Of a stretch of 64,000 nt of DNA, positions 9,450-18,200 are shown in pieces (positions within the stretch are counted from its first letter, which is position 1; every line of letters begins with the position of its first letter). The notes under the pieces were generated by a model. That model worked only from the letters and a program-made list of their open reading frames with translations. It did no database searches and was not told where the DNA came from. Position numbers and translations under genes: made by a program. Source of the DNA: Saprospiraceae bacterium. Its GTDB lineage: Bacteria > Bacteroidota > Bacteroidia > Chitinophagales > Saprospiraceae. The stretch spans positions 186,001-250,000 of the forward strand of contig JADJVN010000001.1 of NCBI GenBank assembly GCA_016710585.1, in the 5' to 3' direction.

Positions 9450-10562
9450 ATGGATGTTCCACAGTTAACATATCACAAAGTAGTTCTGTTAATTCCTTCT
9501 ATTGATACTGACGATGAAAATCTTAAGTATTATTATGACTTCACACAAAGTAAAGCTGAATATGAATCTGTGTTCAAACAATTAAATATTGATTGGTTTT
9601 GGATTGATCTCACTTTAACAAACTATCAGAATCAAATTGATCAAATTATCAATGAACTAGGTCTCACCAAAATAATATTCTTTAACTTATGTGATGGTGA
9701 TGAAATCAATGGAGCTCCTGGAATTTCAGTAATTAACTATTTGGAAAAGCTAAATGCTATTTATACTGGAGCGAATCCAGACTTTTATAAGATTACGACT
9801 TCAAAAATAATAATGAAGCAGTATTTTGACCAATGTGACATACCCACCCCAAAATGGGCAGTGATTAATAAAGATAATATCATTGAAGTATTTAAAACAT
9901 TAGGAAAGACACTAATCATCAAACCAGCTGTCTCTGGAGGATCTATGGGTGTCTCGGTAAGAAATGTGGTAAACAGTTATGCAGATTGTCTTTCATGCAT
10001 TGAAGAAATAGAAGCAGGTTATAGAGGCTGGAATCTTTCCAACGGTGGAATCATCGCCGAAGAATATATTGATGGTCGTGAATTTACAAGTCTGATTGTA
10101 GGTGATAGTAGACAAGATAATGAAATGAAAACATTCAATATTGTCGAAAGAGTATTTCATAAGTCTTTAAAACCTGAAGAAAAATTTTTATCTTTTGATA
10201 GACTGTGGGAAACCTATGAGACAGAATCAGCTATGCCTGAAAATGGATTTTTCTTTGAATACCATCCTGTCAATGATTCAATCAATCATCTTATAAACGA
10301 ATTATCTATACAAGCATATCGATCAGTAAAAGGTTCTGGATATACAAGAATCGATATCAGACAAGATTCGAAGTCTGGAAAATATTTTGTTCTCGAAGCC
10401 AATGCACAATGTGGCTTAAGCGAAGATGAAAATTACACTTCAATTGGAGCAATACTACGCGTTTCTAAAACCAGTTTCACAGCACTTTGTGAGATGATAT
10501 TAAACGATACATTGACAAATCACAATTCAATACAATATGAAAGTTTGCGTACTACAAGCTGA
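9450..10562 (+). CDS. ATP-grasp ligase related to D-Ala-D-Ala ligase
   Basis: A 370-residue cytoplasmic ATP-grasp protein. The N-terminal pre-ATP-grasp region ends around YTGANPDFYKITTSKIIMK. The ATP-grasp domain has LIIKPAVSGGSMGVSV (nucleotide-binding Lys), EEYIDGREFTSLIV, and GYTRIDIRQD...FVLEANAQCGLS, which carries the metal-binding acidic residues. The Ddl signature N-T-x-P-G is replaced by NAQCG, so an authentic cell-wall Ddl role is unlikely. The family forms amide bonds through acyl-phosphates; the substrate is unknown. Its last 26 bases overlap the next gene, so the two are almost certainly translated together. Confidence 0.85.
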   Translation: MDVPQLTYHKVVLLIPSIDTDDENLKYYYDFTQSKAEYESVFKQLNIDWFWIDLTLTNYQNQIDQIINELGLTKIIFFNLCDGDEINGAPGISVINYLEKLNAIYTGANPDFYKITTSKIIMKQYFDQCDIPTPKWAVINKDNIIEVFKTLGKTLIIKPAVSGGSMGVSVRNVVNSYADCLSCIEEIEAGYRGWNLSNGGIIAEEYIDGREFTSLIVGDSRQDNEMKTFNIVERVFHKSLKPEEKFLSFDRLWETYETESAMPENGFFFEYHPVNDSINHLINELSIQAYRSVKGSGYTRIDIRQDSKSGKYFVLEANAQCGLSEDENYTSIGAILRVSKTSFTALCEMILNDTLTNHNSIQYESLRTTS

Positions 10563-11967
10563 TTATTCTACCACCTCTGTGGATTATAAAAACTATGATC
10601 CACCAAGAGATTTATTGGCTTTACTTCAAGAACATGAAGTAGACCATATATTTTTAAATAAGCTGACAACCTATAAACAGTTGCAAAATTTAGCAAAAAA
10701 GAACTATGACATTTATGTTAATCTTTGTGAGGGTTATCTCGATTGGGAGGTCCCATCAATAGATGTCATCCACAGCCTTGAATTATTGAATTTACCTTAT
10801 ACTGGACCTACTGCATTATTATATGATCCGAGCAAAATATTAATGAAATATGTCGCGCATTGTGCTGGTGTTCATACACCAAATTATTTTATTGTAAATA
10901 ATGTTGAGGATATAGTACAAAAAGAACTGCCTATAAAGTTTCCAATGTTTGTCAAACCTTCAAAAGCAGGAGATAGTCTTGGCATCGAAGATGCATCATT
11001 AGTGTATGATAGAAAGTCATTGGTAAAAAAAATAAACCAACTAATCCCCTTTTATAATGACATCATGGTAGAAGAATACATTGCAGGAAAAGAATTTACC
11101 GTGCTTGTGGCTGCAGACCCATTTGATGCTGATAAACCGACTTGCTTTCAGCCTATAGAATACATTTTTCCTGCTGGTAAAGAATTTAAAACTTATTCTT
11201 TAAAAACGTCTGATTTACACACAGAAGCAAATATTCCTTGCAAAGATCCAGATTTAGATCACTTATTAAGAAAACATGCCTCTAGTATATTCAAAGGCTT
11301 CAATGGACTTGGATATGCAAGATTAGATTTCAGGGTAAATGACAAAAATGAAATCTATTTTCTCGAAATAAATTTTACTTGTAGTGTGTTTTATAAAGAT
11401 GGCTATGAAGGTTCTGCAGACTATGTATTAAAACATGATCCGCAAGGCCAAAAAGGATTTCTGATGCAAATCATTGAAGAAGGAATCCAACGACATCGCA
11501 AAAAACAAAAAAAATATAGACTCCTGAGAAACTCAATTAATGGATATGGAATCTATGCCAATCATGACTTAAGACAGGGTGATATAATATTTGAAGGAGA
11601 AGGAAAATCACAAAGAATTATATCCAGAAAATTTGTCGAGAACAATTGGACCGATGAAGCTAAACAAGTCTTTAAAAACTATGCCTATCCTATTTCGCAA
11701 GAAGTCTATATTTTATGGGGTACAGATGCCAAAGAATGGGCGCCTCAGAACCATAGCTGCAATCCAAATTGTCACTATGAGGGCTTGAATGTCATAGCTA
11801 GTAGAACGATTTCAGAAGGAGAAGAATTAAGCTTGGATTATGCTTTACTTTTAGATCAATACGCAGAAAGTTTTAATTGTACCTGTGGTGCCAATAACTG
11901 TAGAGGGGTCATTCGCGGATCTTCGCAAAATTCAATTTCTACTAAATTAGCCATTAATCACAAATAA
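10537..11967 (+). CDS. ATP-grasp ligase fused to a SET-domain methyltransferase
   Basis: A 476-residue two-domain protein. Residues ~1-310 are an ATP-grasp ligase: PYTGPTALLYDPSKILMK, MFVKPSKAGDSLGI, MVEEYIAGKEFTVLV, and GYARLDFRVN...FLEINFTC. Residues ~325-460 are a SET domain with every hallmark: GYGIYANHDLRQGDIIFEGE, the pseudoknot NHSCNPNC, EGEELSLDY, and a zinc-binding post-SET motif FNCTCGANNCRG. SET enzymes methylate lysine or other amines with S-adenosylmethionine. A ligase and methyltransferase on one chain, overlapping a second ligase gene, suggests stepwise synthesis and N-methylation of a peptide or amino-acid conjugate. That function is inference; no substrate gene is evident nearby. 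Confidence 0.85.
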   Translation: MKVCVLQADYSTTSVDYKNYDPPRDLLALLQEHEVDHIFLNKLTTYKQLQNLAKKNYDIYVNLCEGYLDWEVPSIDVIHSLELLNLPYTGPTALLYDPSKILMKYVAHCAGVHTPNYFIVNNVEDIVQKELPIKFPMFVKPSKAGDSLGIEDASLVYDRKSLVKKINQLIPFYNDIMVEEYIAGKEFTVLVAADPFDADKPTCFQPIEYIFPAGKEFKTYSLKTSDLHTEANIPCKDPDLDHLLRKHASSIFKGFNGLGYARLDFRVNDKNEIYFLEINFTCSVFYKDGYEGSADYVLKHDPQGQKGFLMQIIEEGIQRHRKKQKKYRLLRNSINGYGIYANHDLRQGDIIFEGEGKSQRIISRKFVENNWTDEAKQVFKNYAYPISQEVYILWGTDAKEWAPQNHSCNPNCHYEGLNVIASRTISEGEELSLDYALLLDQYAESFNCTCGANNCRGVIRGSSQNSISTKLAINHK

Positions 11968-12151
11968 CTAACAATCACATATTTACATATTAAATATTTA
12001 TACTATATATAATAAATTGCTAATATTGGTTAATATTGTTCAAATAAACTGAAAAGTCATAAAAATTGCGTGAATTTTGAGCTTTCTTATGTGACGCGTA
12101 ACAAAATTGCCGTCAGTAGAATGTAAACTTTCAAATAATCCTTTAATAAAT

Positions 12152-13111
12152 ATGAAAAATTTCGTACTATTAGCTTTACTTTGTGTAAGCGTGAATTTAT
12201 TTTCACAAACCACTTCATCAGATATTCCATTTTCTGATCTTCCTCCAACAAATGAATTTGGCAAATGCTATGCAAAATGCCGTGTACCAGATGTTTATGA
12301 GACATTTGATGTTCAAGTTTTAGTTCGTCCTGAAACTAAGAAATTAACTAAAGTTCCTGCAAGATACGAGACTCAAACAGAAAGAGTAATGATCAAAGAA
12401 GCATCTAGTTATTTCAAGACTGTACCTGCTACATTCAAAACTGAAACTGAGCAAGTATTAGTTGAGCCTGAGAAAAAAGTTGTAAGAACAGTTCCTGCAA
12501 AATACAAGACTGAAACTAAACAAGTTTTAGTGAGTGAAGCTCAAGGTTCATGGGTAAAAAAGAAAAGAGCACCAAATTGCTTGTCTCAAAATCCTGACGA
12601 TTGTTACATCGTTTGTTATGAGCAAATTCCAGCAAAATATAGAAGCGAGACGAACACATATGAAGTATCTCCAGCTACTACAACTGAAGATGTAATTCCG
12701 GCTAGATATACTACTGTTTCTAAGAAAGTTGTAGATCAACCAGCTAGAACTATTGAAATGCCTATCGAAGCTTCTTATAAAACTATTACAAGAAGAGTAA
12801 TGGTTGAACCAGAAACTGTAAGAGAAGAAGTTGTACCAGCTACTTACAAGACAGTAAAAGAAAGAAGATTGGTAAGATCAGGTGGATTTACAGTTTGGAC
12901 TGAAATCCTATGTGAAGGTAAAACAACTAACTCAAAATTATCTTCTGTTCAAAGAGCATTACAAGCTAAAGGTTATAACGTAGGTACAATAGATGGCAAG
13001 ATGGGTCTAAAAACTCAAACTGCATTAAAGCAATATCAAACAGATATGGGTCTTCCTACAGGAAACTTAAACATCGAGACTTTAAAGTCACTTGGTGTTG
13101 ATGTAGAATAA
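12152..13111 (+). CDS. Secreted protein of 23-residue repeats with a C-terminal peptidoglycan-binding domain
   Basis: The ATG at 12152 is chosen over the upstream ATG at 12107 because it gives a clean signal peptide (MKNFVLLALLCVSVNLFSQ). The mature protein has eight tandem units of period 23 residues (nt 12284 to about 12886) of the form (V/I)PAxYxTxTxxVxV. Unit 4 has an extra ~22 residues with three cysteines. The last ~60 residues are a PG_binding_1 domain (VQRALQAKGYNVGTIDGKMG, then TALKQYQTDMGLPTG). The export signal and wall-binding domain suggest a periplasmic or outer-membrane-linked structural protein. The function is not known. A strong terminator follows, consistent with a single-gene unit. 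Confidence 0.8.
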   Translation: MKNFVLLALLCVSVNLFSQTTSSDIPFSDLPPTNEFGKCYAKCRVPDVYETFDVQVLVRPETKKLTKVPARYETQTERVMIKEASSYFKTVPATFKTETEQVLVEPEKKVVRTVPAKYKTETKQVLVSEAQGSWVKKKRAPNCLSQNPDDCYIVCYEQIPAKYRSETNTYEVSPATTTEDVIPARYTTVSKKVVDQPARTIEMPIEASYKTITRRVMVEPETVREEVVPATYKTVKERRLVRSGGFTVWTEILCEGKTTNSKLSSVQRALQAKGYNVGTIDGKMGLKTQTALKQYQTDMGLPTGNLNIETLKSLGVDVE

Positions 13112-13142
13112 TTTAACTTTATAATCAATAAATTATAGGAAT

Positions 13143-13175
13143 AGAGCTTCTCATGCGAGGGGCTCTTTTCTTTTT
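13143..13175 (+). terminator. Rho-independent terminator after the repeat protein
   Basis: A 10-bp stem (13143-13152 with 13157-13166, two G-U pairs in RNA) and a 4-base loop ATGC are followed by TTTCTTTTT. It lies 32 bases after the stop of the repeat protein gene. Confidence 0.85.
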
Positions 13176-13245
13176 ATGAAAAAGCGATACATAAACAGAT
13201 ATTAATTTATCACAAAATTAATTCTTATACTTTTTAATTCCAGAA

Positions 13246-13788
13246 TTAAAAAGTACTTCCAAACTTTGTTTGATACCTTACTAAAGAAGCTTCAATTGTT
13301 TTTAATGCTTCGATCTTATCATAGAAATCATCGACTTTGACTGCTTTTCCCTCTAGACTTGTATATTGTTGAAAAAAATGTTTAATTTCTTCTTTCAATG
13401 AATAAGGAACCTGATCTATATCAGAAATATGCACAACACTTGGATCACTGGGTAAAATACAAATTATTTTATCATCTCCTTCTCCCCTATCATTCATCCT
13501 TAATAGACCGACAGGTCTTACTTTGGCGAGGCATAGTGGCTCAACATCAACTTGTGTAAGAAGTAATAAATCCAATGGATCTCCATCCTCACCTAGAGTT
13601 CGAGGAAAAATACCATAATTTATTGGATAGACAAATGAAGTAAAAAGCACTCGATCTAAACGCAACAAACCTGATACTTTATCTATCTCATATTTTGCTC
13701 TCTTGCCCCTGGATATTTCAACAACAGACAAAATCGTCTCATGATCAAACTCTGGATCTATCCCGTGCCATGGATGCTTAATGAACAT
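13246..13788 (-). CDS. ppa: Inorganic pyrophosphatase (family I)
   Basis: A 180-residue soluble pyrophosphatase that hydrolyses PPi to drive biosynthesis. The signature DGDPLDLLLL (D68, D70, D73) and the substrate-binding IDKVSGLLRLDR, YPINYGIFP and DDKIICI segments are present. The length is typical. It is divergent from the DUF4403 gene (41-bp gap) and convergent with the repeat protein gene. Confidence 0.94.
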   Translation of the reverse strand: MFIKHPWHGIDPEFDHETILSVVEISRGKRAKYEIDKVSGLLRLDRVLFTSFVYPINYGIFPRTLGEDGDPLDLLLLTQVDVEPLCLAKVRPVGLLRMNDRGEGDDKIICILPSDPSVVHISDIDQVPYSLKEEIKHFFQQYTSLEGKAVKVDDFYDKIEALKTIEASLVRYQTKFGSTF

Positions 13789-13829
13789 AATTTAACTTCA
13801 TTTATTTTGTAACTATCAATATTCAAATC

Positions 13830-14399
13830 GTGAAAGTAATCAAAATATTAGAATTCAATCTGCTATTTGCTATCCTATTAATATGTATCATATACAACTT
13901 CTCGTGTAATAAAAAAACAAACCTTATGAATTTTGAAAATGAAACCATAGTTAAAGCTCCAGTATTATTAAACTCCAATGTCGTATTACCTTTGCATATT
14001 GATGAAAATGAATTAAATTTAGTCATTAATACCTTAATAGAAAAGCATTTCTCACAAGCATTCTTATTAGACAATGGATATAGAGCAAAGATCCAAGTTC
14101 AAAAAGATGTTAAGTTTTCTGCCTATGCAAATAGAATAAATTATACCATTCCACTTTTTATTGAACTTTATCCATCTGCCGAAATTACAAAAATTAAAGC
14201 TGATGGTATCATCGCTATTGAACTTAGTACAACACTAAGCTCTCTTCAAAATAAAATTCTTTCGAAGACGGAATATACTAGACATCAATGGGTTCAAGCT
14301 CCACAATTAAAAATACTTGGATTACCAATCCCTATATCTGCAATTGCAGATATTTTTATTAATAAGATAAAGCAACCATTGTGCAAAAAGTTTAGATGA
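13830..14399 (+). CDS. DUF4403 lipoprotein, N-terminal part before a frameshift
   Basis: The GTG start gives a lipoprotein signal with a Cys lipobox (ICIIYNFSCNKK). The protein follows the DUF4403 family, large lipoproteins with long beta-rich lipid-binding-like domains, and breaks off at KQPLCKKFR. The coding sense continues in the next frame as SLDENISKSLDLAAL. The break coincides with an A5 run at 14385-14389; one A fewer joins the two frames without loss. Treat this entry and the next as one gene of about 460 residues. Confidence 0.7.
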   Translation: MKVIKILEFNLLFAILLICIIYNFSCNKKTNLMNFENETIVKAPVLLNSNVVLPLHIDENELNLVINTLIEKHFSQAFLLDNGYRAKIQVQKDVKFSAYANRINYTIPLFIELYPSAEITKIKADGIIAIELSTTLSSLQNKILSKTEYTRHQWVQAPQLKILGLPIPISAIADIFINKIKQPLCKKFR

Positions 14400-15216
14400 G
14401 AATATTTCAAAATCTTTAGACTTAGCTGCATTATCAAAAAAAATTAATACCATTTTTCAAAAACCATTGATGACTACAGATGATCAGATTATCGGACTCT
14501 ATGCAAGCCCAAGTCAAATGTCAATTGGCCCATTATCTATGGCCAATGGTGAATTAATCATTCCACTTATTATGGATACTGAAGCAGTAATCGCTGAACA
14601 AAAACCATCTGATCTTTACAATGAATTAAATATTGAAATACAGCCTGTTCATGAGGCTTATTCAGACATATACGTGCAATCTAGATTACCGCTATCATAC
14701 ATAGAACAAATTTGTAGAGAAAATGTAGAAAACCAAAGTTATGGGAGCGGCATCACTAAACTTACTGTAAGTAAAATTAAACTTTCTGGATATAAAGAAA
14801 CACTGCGTATTAATTTAAATACTTTGGGAGCATTCAATGGGGAATTAGAAATGAGCCTTAGTCCAAAATTTGATCATCAAAAAAAACAAATTTACTTTGA
14901 TAACTTCTCAATAAAGCCAGTTAATGGTAAAACATTAGATAAAGCACTTTTTTCGATCATCCAGGGATTCGCCCAAAATAAAGTAAAATCAACTCTAGAA
15001 GAATTTTTCAATACCACTTTAAATGATTATATTAATTCAAGCAATTCCATCTTAGAAGGGAAAGAAATATTTCCTGGCACCACTCTTCAAGGAAAACTGA
15101 TGGATTACAATATTGCTGATTTCAATATATATGAAAATCGCATCTACTTCAATTTAAATTGTAAATTAATGAGCAAATTATCGCTATTAAAATTCCCTTT
15201 AGATAAAATTCAATAA
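14400..15216 (+). CDS. DUF4403 lipoprotein, C-terminal part after the frameshift
   Basis: Continuation of the gene begun at 13830. The frame is already open at 14389 (SLDENISKSLDLAALSKK) and runs to the TAA at 15216; the first ATG, at 14467, is not a real start. It carries the central and C-terminal DUF4403 features: LYASPSQMSIGPL, AEQKPSDLYNEL and LEMSLSPKF. It meets the next gene, convergent on the minus strand, with no gap. Confidence 0.65.
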
Positions 15217-18200
15217 CTACCTCATCAAGGTAATATCTCCAGTGAAAATATGGTTTTTACCATTAATCAATTTTGCTTTAACCATATAGACATATACCCC
15301 AGGCAAACAAAGCTTACCATCTAGTGTGCCGTCCCACTTTATAAATTCTTGAGAACCTAAAGCATAATTTTCTTCTTCATGAACTAATTCACCCCATCTA
15401 TCGAAGATTCTAATTGAGCTGATTTCCTCGACTTCGATTCCCGCAGATAATGATATCAAATCATTTAACTTATCACCATTTGGAGTGAAAACATTTGGAA
15501 TAAATATTTTAGGTTTTGTGTTTACTTTAATGTAAATATCATCCTCTGCTGTACATCCATTTTCATCAGTAATCCTTAATTTATAAAGTGTAGATTGAAG
15601 CGGACTCACAGTCTGAGCAAAGCATTCATCACAGTAAATTTCACTTGTAGGCAACCATCGTAAAGTCAATCTCAAACTATCGCCGTTTGTTTGAGGTTCA
15701 ATAGTATAAGATTCTCCAAGCTGAATACTAGTATCTTGTCCTAGATCCAAATTTAAAATAAATCCTTCATTAATTTGAACAAGCGTATCATACTTACAGC
15801 CGTTCTTATCTTTTACAAATAAATTATAAGTACCAGGTTTCAATTGGCTTATAGTACTATTCCCATTAAAATTAATTCCATCAATGGAATAAAAATATGG
15901 TGCCTGTCCTCCAAAAATAGAATTCATTTTTATTGAAGCGTCGCTTTGAGTAAAGCAAGAAATTTGAGACACATCAATATCTATTCCGACAATATTATTT
16001 TTTCTTTCGATAACTTCTATTGAAGCAATATTAGTACAGCCATTTTTATCGTCTGTAACTACCAGATTATAAATTCCAGAAGAATTAATAATAACGTCTT
16101 TAATACTTTGGCTTGAGTTAAAATTAGAATTACTTGAACTTGTCCATTTAAATTGAAAACTACCTTGACTAGATAAACTTGCTGTCAATCGAACAGAATT
16201 ATTTTCACACTGCAAACTATCCAATTGGTTTAAAGTAAACACAGGTTTTATAGTATCGATATCAACATGAACTATTGAATCAACTTGACAACCTTTTTTG
16301 TTTATTATAGATATCGTGTAATCACCACTATTGGACACATATGGATTTCTATCTTTATTATTGAAAAAACCAGATGGACCTCTCCATGATATTAGACTAT
16401 CTATATTATTAAATATACTATAAATTTGAACTGTATCATGCTTACAACTCAAAGTTGCAGATTTAGTCGATAAACTTGGGTAATCCTTTTTTCCATCTAC
16501 ATGTATAATAGATTTGCTCTGACAATTATTATCACCCAATACAATGATCTCATATATTCCAGTATCACGAATAAATGGAGATGCCTCTGTAGAGAAGAAA
16601 CGATTTGGCCCTATCCAAAAATAATCTTTTATCTTAGAATTTGAATTAGCGAAAATTTGAGTACTATCTGCATTGCAGGGGAATAAATCATAAGATCCTT
16701 TTACCAATGGAGGAAATGTATCGATGACCAAAAGAACAGAATCAAATGCTAGACATCTATTCTTTCCTTCAACAATGACTGAATAAAGTCCTGTTTCAAA
16801 TGTTGAGAAGGACTTTTGATTCACAATAACCCCAGAAGGAGTCGTCCAACTATATACTATTATTGAATCAGCAGATATTACATTTACTCCACCTCTTGTA
16901 TTTGCGCAATCTATATTTTGTGCCACTGCATTAATATCTGGAATTTTTGTATCAGCTATTATTTCAATAGACTTTGAAGAAGTACAGAAATTTAATCCTG
17001 TAATGGCAACAGTATAATTCCCTGGATTATCTATTATCGGATTCTGCAACGAAGATGAAAAACCATTTGGCCCAGTCCATTGATACTTCACAGCATCCTT
17101 ACTTTCTGCAAACAAGGTGATCTTTGATTTAAAGCAATTGATTGTGTCTGAACTAATTAGATCAATAACTGGCTTAATAGTATCTATCGTTACTTGAATA
17201 GTATCAACAAACTTACATTGATTCACATCCGTGGCTGAAATAATATAAGTTCCTACTTGTAAAATTGTAATAGAATCAGCAATTTGCTTTATACTATTTG
17301 GGAAAGTCCATTCAAAACTAATTCCAGCATAGGCAGGACTTGCTTTAATTACATTTCTAATAATATTGGAACAATTAAAATTATAATCACTTAATACAAA
17401 AGTTGGGGTCTTAACAGTACTAAAGATTTCAATACTATCATTTGAAGTACAACCAAATCTATTTTGAATATTTAGTAAATATTTCCCTGCTTCTGAAACA
17501 GTAATACTTTTTGATGTATTAAAAAAATTATTTGGGCCTGTCCAAATGTAGACTAGTGAGGAATCAGTTGCTATTGGGTTAATATTTACCGTAGGCTGGG
17601 TACATGTAATTGTATCAGAGCTTAATACTACTTTGGGCTTTGTAGAAACTTGTACGATATTAAAACTCGAAGTTGACTCACAACCATTTAGACCTATTGC
17701 CCTAACAGTATAAAAACCAGGAATCGAAATCTGATAATTCAACGAGGTATCCACTTTGCCTGATGGCGAAGTCCATATATATTTATCAATAATTATGTTT
17801 GCATTTTTTTGGAGTGAGAATTCAGATTTACTACATGAAAGTGTGTCAGTTATTATAGTTATAATTGGTTTTGTAGTATCATAAACGACTTCAATTGTAT
17901 CAGATAAAACACATCCATTTCTTCCTTTGGCTTGAAGGATATAAAAACCAAAATCTAATACCTTAGGTGAAATGTTATTTGAAAGAAATCCATTTGGCCC
18001 AGTCCACAATACTGAGTCTATCAAGGAAGAAGTCGAAAATGATAATATGACACTATCTCTTACACAATTTTTAGATTCTGCTTGAATAACATCAAAAGGA
18101 GGAGTTCTATTTTCAACTATAATAATTGATTTTTCTGCCGTACATCCATTAGCATCTGTGACGACTACTTTATACTTCCCTGGAGAAGTAGCAAGAGGTT

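Noticed and set aside
9450..10562. Cell-wall D-alanine-D-alanine ligase (ddl)
   Set aside because: The Ddl signature around the metal-binding Asn is replaced (NAQCG), and the gene overlaps an ATP-grasp/SET fusion rather than cell-wall genes.
12284..12886. CRISPR array from the regular 69-bp periodicity
   Set aside because: The periodicity is in a coding frame with a signal peptide and a peptidoglycan-binding domain; units are diverged and there are no unique spacers.
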